From Pseudomonas khorasanensis (lineage in GTDB: Bacteria; Pseudomonadota; Gammaproteobacteria; Pseudomonadales; Pseudomonadaceae), in the NCBI RefSeq assembly GCF_014268505.2, contig NZ_JABWQP020000001.1, positions 124,001 through 188,000 of the forward strand: DNA of 64,000 nt. The letters are read 5' to 3'. The notes below the pieces were generated by a model that saw only the letters and a program-made list of their open reading frames with translations, did not search any database and was not told the DNA's origin. The stretch's first letter is position 1. Every line of letters begins with the position of its first letter. Below, piece by piece: positions 26,541 through 34,571 of the stretch. Both the position numbers and the translations under genes were made by a program.

Positions 26541-27257
26541 TCAATAGAACGTGCGTACAGCCTTGAGGGTGACGAGGCCGTCGCACTCGCTGTTGTGCCC
26601 GGAATAGGCTGAGCAATCGCTGCCGCTGAGGCTGGAGTTGCTGTAGATCAAATCGAGATCAACACCCATGAACGGACGCGAAAGTTTCACCGACCAATCG
26701 GTGAAGCTGCTGATATAGCCACCGTCCACCGCGACCGGCGCGTTCAATTGGTGGGTGGTGTATTTCATGCTGACGCCGATACCGAACGGTTGATTACCAC
26801 TCAGGTCGGCAAACAAAGTGTTGTTCTGTTTATCCGGGTCGTTGCTCAGTGCGATGCCAAAGCGACTGCCGAGCAGGGTCAGGCCGCCGAACAGCTCCTG
26901 GCTGTCGAGGGTTTCCACGTGGGGATAGCTGTAGTGAATCATCCCGACTTCATAGCCAAGGACTTGATCGAAAGGCTGTTTGTAACCGACGTAGGAATCG
27001 ATTTCGAGGTTCTTGCCCGGCGTGATCCCCATACTTGGGGCGTACTGGCCGAAATACACGCCGCTGTCGTGGCTCAGGTCGAGGCCGCCATGGAATGACC
27101 CGACCGCCGCCGGTTTGACCAGACCCTGAGCCATGCTGCGACTGGGAGTGGTGCCGAGTTTGAGATTGAAATCACCCAGTTCGCCCTGGAAAACCTGCGC
27201 GTGCGCGGTCGCGCCTGACAACAGGCTGACAAGTAAAAAACAGGAAGATGGGCGCAT
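26541..27257 (-). CDS. TorF-family putative porin
   Basis: A 238-residue outer-membrane protein with a signal peptide (residues 1-20, ending ATAHA) and a barrel of alternating strands. The short family pattern is GDFNLKLGTTPSRSMAQGL at the start, HGGLDLSHDSGVYFGQYAPS near residue 55 and a terminal LKAVRTFY with the aromatic last residue of outer-membrane proteins. It is about the normal length for this family (TIGR02001 type). GGAG lies 6 bases before the ATG. Possibly co-transcribed with the lipoprotein gene 77 bases downstream. Confidence 0.78.
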   Translation of the reverse strand: MRPSSCFLLVSLLSGATAHAQVFQGELGDFNLKLGTTPSRSMAQGLVKPAAVGSFHGGLDLSHDSGVYFGQYAPSMGITPGKNLEIDSYVGYKQPFDQVLGYEVGMIHYSYPHVETLDSQELFGGLTLLGSRFGIALSNDPDKQNNTLFADLSGNQPFGIGVSMKYTTHQLNAPVAVDGGYISSFTDWSVKLSRPFMGVDLDLIYSNSSLSGSDCSAYSGHNSECDGLVTLKAVRTFY

Positions 27258-27411
27258 GCGTCACTCCATGAACCGCGAGCGCAGGTAGGTGGCCTGCTGA
27301 AACGCTTGATCTAGACGCGTGCAAGGATACCGGCGAATCATCGGCATTGATGGCCGTTCGTCGATTTTCGGGTATTTTTTGTTTAAAGCGGAGGGGGATT
27401 ACGCGGTGCCA

Positions 27412-27446
27412 GTCCAGGCGCTTCGAAGCTCAAAGCGCCTCTGGAC
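27412..27446. repeat. Long inverted repeat after the small basic gene
   Basis: GTCCAGGCGCTT pairs with AAGCGCCTCTGGAC with a 2-base bulge and a 9-base loop. It lies just past the stop of the small gene at 27462 and is probably its terminator, though no T-run follows on the minus strand. Confidence 0.5.
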
Positions 27447-27461
27447 GGGGTAAAACCGGTG

Positions 27462-27650
27462 TTACTTCTTGCCCAGGCTGATCTGCTTGGACGGGCCGAA
27501 CGTCTGGCCGCTGACGCCTTTGGCAATTTGCTGGATCTCGCCGCCGGACTTGAGGAACGCTGCGATCTGATTGTTGATCGATTCGCTGGTTTCAACGGCT
27601 GGAGCTGGCTTTGCTTTGCTGGTGGATGCTTTTACACGCATGGCGGCCAT
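27462..27650 (-). CDS. Small Lys-rich protein of unknown function
   Basis: A 62-residue protein, MAAMRVKASTSKAKP..., whose C-terminal half (NNQIAAFLKSGGEIQQIAKG) is probably helical and ends in a basic tail. The ATG at 27650 is used; an ATG at 27641 would give 59 residues and neither has a strong ribosome site. It resembles a conserved small Pseudomonas protein; no function is known. Confidence 0.5.
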   Translation of the reverse strand: MAAMRVKASTSKAKPAPAVETSESINNQIAAFLKSGGEIQQIAKGVSGQTFGPSKQISLGKK

Positions 27651-27990
27651 TAACCTATAGAAAAGTAACTCGGCCAGGCATCGTACAGGAATAACTTGAC
27701 AATAGCTCGGTAAATATCCCCCGGAATAACCAACCACGACGCTGGATTATTATCGTTTCGGTGTGCGTAATGGGCTGCTAAGTCGCTGTTTTAAATGAGA
27801 ACCTTTATTCCGATTAACACGTTTGAACGCTGACGACGACGGCTTGGCCGGACTGACGAGCGGCGTCCTGCCGGAACGCAAACGAGAAAAAACAAGGCGT
27901 TGAAGCAGATTTCTCGGTGCGAGGATCTGCCTCCCGACGGTTTCGACAAAAGCGGGTAGAATACCGCCCACGTATTGAGGGTTTCGGAAA
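27651..27990. other. Divergent intergenic region
   Basis: 340 bases of lower GC lie between the small basic gene and the CvfB-like gene. TAGAAT at 27957-27962 may be the -10 of the latter, but no good -35 is seen. Nothing else is recognised. Confidence 0.4.
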
Positions 27991-28827
27991 ATGGCTTTAG
28001 TCGGGCGTTACAACAGTTTGCAAGTGGTTAAACACACTAACTTCGGTTTATATCTGGACGGCGGTGCCGATGGCGAAATTCTTTTGCCCAACCGTTATAT
28101 CCCTAAAGATATTCCCAGCGAAGATGAAGACTGGCTCAACGTATTTATCTATTTGGACAGCGAAGACAAACTTCTCGCGACCACTGAAAAACCTAAAGTT
28201 CAGGTCGGCGAATTTGCCAGCCTGAAGGTGGTTGAAGTTAACAGCATCGGTGTGTTCCTCGACTGGGGGCTGCCGAAAGATCTGTTGCTGCCGTATTCGG
28301 AAGAAAAGCGGCAGATGACCGCAGGCGAATACTGCGTGGTGCATGTCTACCTCGACAAACACACCCGTCGCATCACCGCCACTGCGCGTCTTGACCGCTA
28401 TCTGGACAAGACTCCGGCGACTTACAGCCCGGGCGAGGAGGTTGACCTGTTGGTGGCCGAAGCTACCGAGATGGGTTTCAAGGCAATCATCAACAACAAG
28501 CACTGGGGCTTGATCCACAAGAATGAGATCTTCAAATTCATGCGTTCAGGCATGCGCGAGAAAGGTTTCATCAAGGAAGTGCGCCCCGACGGCAAGATCA
28601 GCCTGAGCCTGCAACCGGTGGGGCAGGAAGCAGCCAGCAGCCTGAGTTCGAAAATCCTCGGCAAATTGCGTGAAAATGACGGCATGCTGGCGGTCAGCGA
28701 CAAGAGTGACCCGGCGTTGATCAGCAGCCTGTTCGGCGTGAGCAAGGGCAACTTCAAGAAAGCCATCGGCTCGCTGTACAAGGAAGGCAAGATCGTCATT
28801 CACGCCGATCGCATTGAACTGACCTGA
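27991..28827 (+). CDS. CvfB-like S1 RNA-binding protein
   Basis: A 278-residue cytoplasmic protein with three S1-like OB domains in a row (about residues 5-65, 70-130 and 145-205; first SLQVVKHTNFGLYLDGG, second FASLKVVEVNSIGVFLDWGLPKDLLLP, third VDLLVAEATEMGFKAIINNKHWGLIH). A C-terminal winged helix follows (DPALISSLFGVSKGNFKKAIGSLYKEGKIVI). This is the architecture of CvfB (YitL), an RNA-binding regulator of virulence genes in Staphylococcus aureus. Its task in Pseudomonas is not known. GAGGG precedes the ATG. Confidence 0.85.
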   Translation: MALVGRYNSLQVVKHTNFGLYLDGGADGEILLPNRYIPKDIPSEDEDWLNVFIYLDSEDKLLATTEKPKVQVGEFASLKVVEVNSIGVFLDWGLPKDLLLPYSEEKRQMTAGEYCVVHVYLDKHTRRITATARLDRYLDKTPATYSPGEEVDLLVAEATEMGFKAIINNKHWGLIHKNEIFKFMRSGMREKGFIKEVRPDGKISLSLQPVGQEAASSLSSKILGKLRENDGMLAVSDKSDPALISSLFGVSKGNFKKAIGSLYKEGKIVIHADRIELT

Positions 28828-28842
28828 GCCACCGCAGGCCCA

Positions 28843-28871
28843 TGCAGGAGCAGCCTTCGGCAGCGCCTGCA
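28843..28871. repeat. Short hairpin, type D repeat relative
   Basis: TGCAGG...CCTGCA encloses GCAGCCTTCGGCAGC, the core of the GAGCTGCCGAAGGCTGC family also seen at 32891 and 52199. Confidence 0.5.
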
Positions 28872-28888
28872 TTTAGAGGGATGAGCCA

Positions 28889-29281
28889 ATGAAAAAGGCG
28901 TTGATCGCTTACGTCGCTACGCTGCTGACGTTTCTGCTGCTCGACGGCATCTGGCTCGGGCTGCTGATGGCGCCGACCTATCGCGAACTCCTCGGTCCGC
29001 TGATGCTGGAAAAACCGCTGCTGGTCCCCGCAGCGGTTTTTTATTGCCTGTACGTTATTGGCTGCGTGGTATTTGTGGTATTGCCGGCGTTGACTTGGCA
29101 GCGGGCGGCGAAAATGGGAGCGCTGCTGGGGCTGGTGGCGTATGGCACTTATGACCTGACGAATATGGCAACGCTGCGCGGCTGGTCGGTGCAGGTGACC
29201 TTGATGGACTGGGCGTGGGGCACGCTGGCGACGGCGATCGCCTGTACGGTGGGCTTTTTGCTGGCGAAGCGGCTTGCATGA
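28889..29281 (+). CDS. DUF2177 family membrane protein
   Basis: A 130-residue protein with four hydrophobic helices. The family marks are LLLDGIWLGLLMAPTYRELLG near the start and GALLGLVAYGTYDLTNMATLRGW in the middle, with a final TM helix ending AKRLA. It is an inner-membrane protein of unknown function. GAGGGATGAG lies before the ATG. Confidence 0.88.
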   Translation: MKKALIAYVATLLTFLLLDGIWLGLLMAPTYRELLGPLMLEKPLLVPAAVFYCLYVIGCVVFVVLPALTWQRAAKMGALLGLVAYGTYDLTNMATLRGWSVQVTLMDWAWGTLATAIACTVGFLLAKRLA

Positions 29282-29317
29282 GCTGATCGGAAAATCGGTG
29301 TTGGCAATGCCGGCCTC

Positions 29318-29388
29318 TTCGCGAGCAGGCTCGCTCCCACAGGGGATCGATGATTGACTCGGATACTTTGGGAGCGAGCCTGCTCGCG
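29318..29388. repeat. REP pair, type A
   Basis: Inverted copies at 29318-29341 and 29367-29388, in a tandem gap. The right copy lacks the leading TG of TGTGGG. Confidence 0.88.
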
Positions 29389-29544
29389 GTCGACGGCGCA
29401 ACCGTCAGCCATTCAGCGCTGACGCCACTGACCAACTGAATGTCTTTTCCAGACGCCTTTTTCCGTCCGGCTGATTGATAATCCCCACCACTGTTTTTTG
29501 ACCATTGGATGGCCTGCCATGCTGTGTATGTTCGAGGTGTCGCG

Positions 29545-30474
29545 GTGAGTGCCGAGCGGCGCAACGCCGACGGTTTTGCCCTGCAAGTGATGATCGGACT
29601 GTGCCTGATCTGGGGCGTGCAGCAAGTGCTGATCAAGTGGGCGGCAACGGACATTGCGCCAGTGATGCAGGCGGCCGGGCGCTCGGGGATTTCGGCCTTG
29701 CTGGTCGGTTTGCTGATCTGCTGGAAGGGCGGCTGGGACCAGGTAGGCAGCACTTGGCGTGGCGGCTTGTTGGCCGGTGCGCTGTTCGGTCTGGAATTCC
29801 TGTTTATCGCAGAAGGGCTGCAACTGACCACCGCTGCGCACATGTCGGTGTTTCTTTATACGGCGCCAATTTTTACCGCGCTCGGTGTGCACTTCCTGCT
29901 GGCCAGTGAGCGCCTGCGACCGTTGCAATGGCTGGGGATTCTGCTTGCCTTTATCGGTATCGCGGTGGCCTTCGCCGGCGGTGTGTCGTGGGACAACCTC
30001 GACCGGCGCATGCTGTTGGGCGATGCCTTTGGCGTGCTGGCCGGCGCCTGTTGGGGCGCGACTACCGTGGTGGTGCGCGCCTCCCGGCTGTCGGAAGCGC
30101 CGGTGACGCTGACCCTGTTTTATCAACTGATGGTCGGTTTCGTCGGCCTGTTGCTGATCGCGCTGTTCAGCGGCCAGATCACTCACGTCAGTTTGACCAC
30201 TGTGGCGGTGGCCAGTGTACTGTTTCAGGGGCTGGTGGTGTCGTTCTTCAGTTATCTGGTTTGGTTCTGGTTACTTCGACGTTATCTGGCGGCCAACCTT
30301 GCGGTGTTCTCGTTCATGACTCCGCTGTTCGGCGTGACGTTCGGCGTGCTGCTACTCGACGAACAGTTGAGCCTGAACTTTGTCATTGGCGCGGTGCTCG
30401 TGCTGCTCGGTATTACGTTCGTCAGCGCCGAGCAGTGGCTGCGCCGGCGTTTGCGCAAAGCGCTGGGCCAGTAG
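29545..30474 (+). CDS. EamA/DMT-family transporter
   Basis: A 309-residue membrane protein with two EamA repeats (helices from MIGLCLIWGVQQVLIKWAA to the end; middle LLGDAFGVLAGACWGATTVVVR). The GTG at 29545 is favoured, with GAGG 6 bases upstream; an ATG at 29509 adds 12 residues without a site. The last 53 bases overlap, tail to tail, the end of the convergent MFS gene. Substrate unknown. Confidence 0.85.
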   Translation: MSAERRNADGFALQVMIGLCLIWGVQQVLIKWAATDIAPVMQAAGRSGISALLVGLLICWKGGWDQVGSTWRGGLLAGALFGLEFLFIAEGLQLTTAAHMSVFLYTAPIFTALGVHFLLASERLRPLQWLGILLAFIGIAVAFAGGVSWDNLDRRMLLGDAFGVLAGACWGATTVVVRASRLSEAPVTLTLFYQLMVGFVGLLLIALFSGQITHVSLTTVAVASVLFQGLVVSFFSYLVWFWLLRRYLAANLAVFSFMTPLFGVTFGVLLLDEQLSLNFVIGAVLVLLGITFVSAEQWLRRRLRKALGQ

Positions 30475-31603
30475 CACTCGATTGCATCGCCAGTGCGCCG
30501 GCGATCAGCAGGCCTGCGCCGGCGATCACCAGCGCCGGCTGCAGACCACCGCTGAAATGGCTGCTCAGCGCCGCCAGCAACGGGCCGCTGAGCTGACCGA
30601 CGGCGAAGCACGCCGTGAGCAGGCCCGCATTGCGCTGAGTCGCGTGCGGTGCCAGCTCCCGCGAGCGCTGCATGACCAGTTGCATGAAGGCCAGAAACGG
30701 GGTGCCGCACAGGATCACACCCAGCGCCAGGCCGAGGCCGCTGCCTGGCAGGCAGGCAAACACGCCGGCCGCTTGCAACCCTAACGTCGCCGTCAGCCAG
30801 TGCCGTGTGGTCTTGGGATCATGCCGGCGCAAACTTACCAGCCACACCCCGATCGCCGCGCTCAGGCCAAAGCACGGCCAGAACAGATCCGCCTGCCATT
30901 GTCCGTGAAATTGCGCATTGGCCATTTGCGAAAGAAACGTCGCAGGGATGATGTAACCGATTCCGTACAGCGCGTAAATCAGCGCCAGCCGTCCAATGCC
31001 TTGACTCGATGGAGTTGCGTGTGTGGTCGCCGTCGTCGTTACAGCCGTGGGTTGCGGCAAAAACCGCCAGACGCCGAGCATCATCAACAACGCGGCGGCC
31101 GCATAGATCAACCACAGCGTTGCCGAGGTCTGCTGCAACTGATGTGAGACCAATGCCAGCAAGCCTGTCAGAAAAATCCCCAAACCCGGCCCGGCAAATA
31201 CCATAGCCCCCCAGCGCGGGCGGCCCGCTGCCGCCGCCAGTGGCTGACTCAGCGAAGTGATCATCACCAGCACCCATGCGCTGGCCACGCCGGTGCCAAA
31301 ACGCAGCACCAGATGCGACCAGAAGCCATTGGCCCAAAACGATGCGAGCGTCAGCACCACGCACAGCCATAAGCCGCCGTGCAAACGTCGCTGCACCTGC
31401 TGGGGCCGATGAGCAAACATCGCATCCACCGCGCCCAGCAGATAACCGAGATAGTTGGCCGCTGCAATCAGACCGGCAGCGGTCAGGTCGATCTGACCTT
31501 CGCTGAGCAGGTGTGGCATTTGTGGGGTCAGGGCGAAACGGCCGATACCCATCGCCATCATCAGGGCAACGAAGCAGGCGGATAAGCGAATCAGCGGCGA
31601 CAT
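30422..31603 (-). CDS. YbfB/YjiJ-family MFS transporter
   Basis: A 393-residue protein with twelve hydrophobic helices. The YbfB/YjiJ family start, MGIGRFALTPQMPHLL, is at residues 18-33, and the central loop carries the Thr-rich TTTATTHATPSS before helix 7. These are proton-driven exporters of unknown substrate. It is divergent from a LysR-type regulator gene (103 bases apart), a usual layout for such exporters in Pseudomonas, and its C-terminal coding end overlaps the convergent EamA gene by 53 bases. Confidence 0.85.
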   Translation of the reverse strand: MSPLIRLSACFVALMMAMGIGRFALTPQMPHLLSEGQIDLTAAGLIAAANYLGYLLGAVDAMFAHRPQQVQRRLHGGLWLCVVLTLASFWANGFWSHLVLRFGTGVASAWVLVMITSLSQPLAAAAGRPRWGAMVFAGPGLGIFLTGLLALVSHQLQQTSATLWLIYAAAALLMMLGVWRFLPQPTAVTTTATTHATPSSQGIGRLALIYALYGIGYIIPATFLSQMANAQFHGQWQADLFWPCFGLSAAIGVWLVSLRRHDPKTTRHWLTATLGLQAAGVFACLPGSGLGLALGVILCGTPFLAFMQLVMQRSRELAPHATQRNAGLLTACFAVGQLSGPLLAALSSHFSGGLQPALVIAGAGLLIAGALAMQSSATGPALCANAGAATARR

Positions 31604-31648
31604 GGTCGGGTTTTCCGTCTAAGACAATGACCGTCAGGCTAGGACTGA

Positions 31649-31675
31649 TTGACTTTCTTTAAAATTGAATAATAG
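31649..31675 (+). promoter_or_regulatory. Candidate promoter of the LysR gene
   Basis: TTGACT at 31649-31654 and TAATAG at 31670-31675, with a short spacer of 15 bases, in an AT-rich stretch with TTTAAA. Confidence 0.3.
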
Positions 31676-31706
31676 TGAGGAACTTGTTCTGTTCTGGAGA
31701 AAGAAC

Positions 31707-32600
31707 GTGGAATTCAGTCAGCTGCGGATTTTTCAGGCGGTTGCCGAGGAAGGCTCGATCACCCGCGCCGCCGAGCGCCTGCACCGCGTGCCGTCGAACC
31801 TGTCGACCCGGCTCAAACAACTTGAGGAGCAACTGGGCGTCGAACTGTTCGTTCGCGAGCGTCAGCGGTTGCAGTTGTCGCCGGCGGGGAAAGTCCTGCT
31901 GGACTACACCGGCAAACTGTTTGCCCTGCGCGATCAGGCCAGCGCGGCGGTGATGGGTGGGCAGCCGGCCGGGGATTTCGTGCTGGGCACCATGTACAGC
32001 ACGGCGGCGATTCATCTGCCGGCGTTGCTGGCGCGTTATCACAAGCGATACCCGATGGTGAACCTGCAGGTTCAATCGGCGCCGACCGGTGAGCTGCTGG
32101 AAGGGTTGCTCACCGGGCGGCTCGACGCGGCGCTGGTAGACGGGCCGCTGGAATTGGCCGGTCTCGATGGCGTGCCGCTGTGCGAGGAGCGTTTGGTGCT
32201 GATCACCGAAGTCGACCACCCGCCGGTACGCAGCGCGCGGGATGTGGAAGGGCGTTCCGTGTTCACTTTCCGCCGGGGCTGTTCCTACCGAATGCGTCTG
32301 GAAGCCTGGTTCGCCCACTACCATGCGGCCATGGGACGGCCGATGGAGATCGAGTCGTATCAGGGCATGCTTGCTTGCGTGGTTGCCGGCAGCGGCGTGG
32401 CGTTGATGGCCGAGTCGATGCTCGCCAGCCTGCCGGGCCGCGAAAATGTCGCGGTGCATCCTTTGGCCGAGCCGTTCGCGGGTGCGACAACATGGCTCAT
32501 GTGGCGCAAGGGCATGGCGGGCGCAAACCTGAATGCCTGGATCGACGTGCAGCAAGCGGTCTATCCCGTGGCTTTGGCCCAGGAGCGTGAAACAGCGTGA
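31707..32600 (+). CDS. LysR-family transcriptional regulator
   Basis: A 297-residue regulator with helix-turn-helix at residues about 15-40 (EEGSITRAAERLHRVPSNLS) and a substrate-binding domain after residue 90. The GTG at 31707 gives the standard EFSQLRIFQAVAEEG opening, with GGAGA 7 bases upstream. Divergent from the YbfB-type exporter, which it probably controls. The Cys93-type region here reads GTMYSTAAIHLPALL. Confidence 0.88.
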   Translation: MEFSQLRIFQAVAEEGSITRAAERLHRVPSNLSTRLKQLEEQLGVELFVRERQRLQLSPAGKVLLDYTGKLFALRDQASAAVMGGQPAGDFVLGTMYSTAAIHLPALLARYHKRYPMVNLQVQSAPTGELLEGLLTGRLDAALVDGPLELAGLDGVPLCEERLVLITEVDHPPVRSARDVEGRSVFTFRRGCSYRMRLEAWFAHYHAAMGRPMEIESYQGMLACVVAGSGVALMAESMLASLPGRENVAVHPLAEPFAGATTWLMWRKGMAGANLNAWIDVQQAVYPVALAQERETA

Positions 32601-32742
32601 ACCAAACGCAACAGATTCTGTTCAATTCAGTAACAGATCATTGCGGATTTGGCCGAGCATTGCGTAGGACTTCGGACTATTATCAGTGCGAAGCGACCTC
32701 AGAATTCCGGCCGCTCAGCACCACCCTGAAGGGGGCATGACG

Positions 32743-32871
32743 ATGAAAGAGAAAATCCAGAACTGGCTGCACGATTTGGGAGTTGCCCTCGGTTTGATCG
32801 AACCGCCTCTGCAACCGGTACCGATTCGCACGGACGACGAACAGCGCCGACGCCAGCCACGTCGCCGTTAA
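32743..32871 (+). CDS. Small Arg-rich protein
   Basis: A 42-residue protein, MKEKIQNWLHDLGVALGLIE..., with an amphipathic helix followed by PPLQPVPIRTDDEQRRRQPRRR. AAGGGGG ends 7 bases before the ATG at 32743; the ATG at 32737 is too close to that site. The layout, strong ribosome site and helix support a real gene, and it looks like a conserved small Pseudomonas protein; its function is unknown. Confidence 0.6.
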   Translation: MKEKIQNWLHDLGVALGLIEPPLQPVPIRTDDEQRRRQPRRR

Positions 32872-32890
32872 TACCTGCGATCAGAGATTT

Positions 32891-32954
32891 CAAGATCGCA
32901 GCCGTCGGCCGTTTCTACAAAGTGTGGGAGCTGCCGAAGGCTGCGATCTTTTGC
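32891..32954. repeat. Palindromic repeat, type D
   Basis: AAGATCGCAGCC at the left is mirrored by GGCTGCGATCTT at the right, the inner part containing GAGCTGCCGAAGG. Confidence 0.75.
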
Positions 32955-32967
32955 TTTTCGCCAAGCG

Positions 32968-33003
32968 AAAAAAACGGGTGTTGGCCACCGACGCCACACC
33001 CGT
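32968..33003 (-). terminator. Terminator of the gbu/symporter transcript
   Basis: ACGGGTGT and ACACCCGT pair across a 14-base loop, with an A-run at 32968-32974 that is a T-run on the minus strand. Confidence 0.88.
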
Positions 33004-33033
33004 TGAAGAAAACATCAAGTCGTTACCTCAACC

Positions 33034-34413
33034 TCAGATCGCGCTCGCCACTGGGGCCGGGCGACGCGACAGCAGGCTCACTACCACGAAACTCACCAGA
33101 CCGACCGCCAGGCTGTAGTAGATCGGCGTATTCGCATCCAGGCCATCCTTGAACATGAACACCAGGGCGGTTGCGAAACCCAGGCCCATGCTGGCGATGG
33201 CGCCGGCGGTGGTCGCGCGTTTCCAGAAAATCGCACCCATCAGCGGAATCAGCATGCCGCCCACCAGCAGGTTGTAAGCGAGGGTGAGGGCGCTGATCAC
33301 GTCATTCACCACCAGCGCGATACCCAGCACAACGACACCGGTCAGCAGGGTGAACAGACGGTTCACGCCCAGGCTCGACTGTTTGCCGCCACGCAGTTTC
33401 GGCAGCAAGTCTTCGGTCAGCGTGGTGGCTGCAGCGAGCAGACCGGCGCTGGCCGTGGACATCATCGCCGCCAGTGCCGCAGCGATCACCAGACCGCGGA
33501 TACCGTCCGGCAGCGACAGTTTGACGATGGCGGCGAAGGCGTTGTTAACGTTGTCCAGGTCCGGAATCAGCACATGGGCGGCCATGCCGATCAGCGCACA
33601 GGCCAGACCATAAAGGATGCAATAGAGACCGGCGAAGCTGCCGGCGTATTGAGCGACTTTGGCGTTCTTGACGGTGAACACCCGTTGCCAGATGTCCTGG
33701 CCGATCAGGATGCCGAAGAAGTAGATCATGAAGTAGGTGATGATCGTGTCCCAGCCGATCGTGGTGAAGTTGAACGCAGTGGCTGGCAGTTTAAGCACCA
33801 GTTCGTCCCAGCCGCCGACGCGGTACAGGCAGATCGGCAACAGGATGAACATCAGGCCCACGGTCTTGATGATGAACTGGACAATGTCGGTCAGGGTCAG
33901 CGACCACATGCCGCCAATGGCCGAATAAACCACCACCACGCCACCGCCAAGCAACACCGAGATCCAGAACGGCAGGCCGAACAGCACTTGCAGCACGGTG
34001 CCGATCGCGAGGATCGAGGTCACGCCAATCATCAGCGCATACGCCAGCATGATCGCTGCGCTCGCCGAGCGGGCCATCGGGTTGTAGCGTTTTTCCAGGA
34101 CTTGGGTAACGGTGTAGATCTTCAGTTTCAGCAGCGGCTTGGCCAGGAACAGGTTCAGCGCAACGATGCCGCAACCCAGTGCCGCGCAGAGCCAGAAACC
34201 GGAAATACCATGCACGTAACCCAGCCGCACGGTGCCCACGGTGGACGCACCGCCGAGCACGGTTGCGGCCATGGTGCCCATGTACAGGCTGGGGCCAAGG
34301 TTACGACCGGCGACGAGAAAATCCTCGTTGGTCTTGGCCTTGCGCATGCCGAAGTAGCCGAGCAAGAGCATGCCGGCGGCGTAGATGAGGACGACGAATA
34401 AATCCAAAGCCAT
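33034..34413 (-). CDS. Sodium:solute symporter (SSS family), gbu locus
   Basis: A 459-residue membrane protein with about 13 helices. The SSS marks are GRNLGPSLYMGTMAATVLGGASTVG (residues about 36-62) and the later AAALAAMMSTASAGLLAAATTLTEDL. It matches the position and type of PA1418 at the P. aeruginosa gbu locus, so guanidinobutyrate or a related guanidino acid is a likely cargo; this is inferred from position. A REP pair lies between it and the NCS1 gene upstream, and a clear terminator follows it. Confidence 0.88.
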   Translation of the reverse strand: MALDLFVVLIYAAGMLLLGYFGMRKAKTNEDFLVAGRNLGPSLYMGTMAATVLGGASTVGTVRLGYVHGISGFWLCAALGCGIVALNLFLAKPLLKLKIYTVTQVLEKRYNPMARSASAAIMLAYALMIGVTSILAIGTVLQVLFGLPFWISVLLGGGVVVVYSAIGGMWSLTLTDIVQFIIKTVGLMFILLPICLYRVGGWDELVLKLPATAFNFTTIGWDTIITYFMIYFFGILIGQDIWQRVFTVKNAKVAQYAGSFAGLYCILYGLACALIGMAAHVLIPDLDNVNNAFAAIVKLSLPDGIRGLVIAAALAAMMSTASAGLLAAATTLTEDLLPKLRGGKQSSLGVNRLFTLLTGVVVLGIALVVNDVISALTLAYNLLVGGMLIPLMGAIFWKRATTAGAIASMGLGFATALVFMFKDGLDANTPIYYSLAVGLVSFVVVSLLSRRPAPVASAI

Positions 34414-34466
34414 GATGGCGTGTCTCCGATTGTCTTTTTTATGGTGAGGCTGAATTCGAATCTCAC

Positions 34467-34555
34467 TGTGGGAGCGAGCCTGCTCGCGAAGGCGTCAGCA
34501 CATTCAACAAAGAAGTGACTGACAGATTGCTTTCGCGAGCAGGCTCGCTCCCACA
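34467..34555. repeat. REP pair, type A, inside the gbu cluster
   Basis: Inverted copies at 34467-34490 and 34532-34555 between the NCS1 permease gene and the symporter gene. It may stabilise or split the transcript. Confidence 0.9.
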
Positions 34556-34571
34556 GGGGATAGGCGTTTAC

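Noticed and set aside
27695..27717. TTGACA at 27695 as a plus-strand promoter for the CvfB-like gene
   Set aside because: No -10 at 16-18 bases, and the distance to the gene is about 290 bases.
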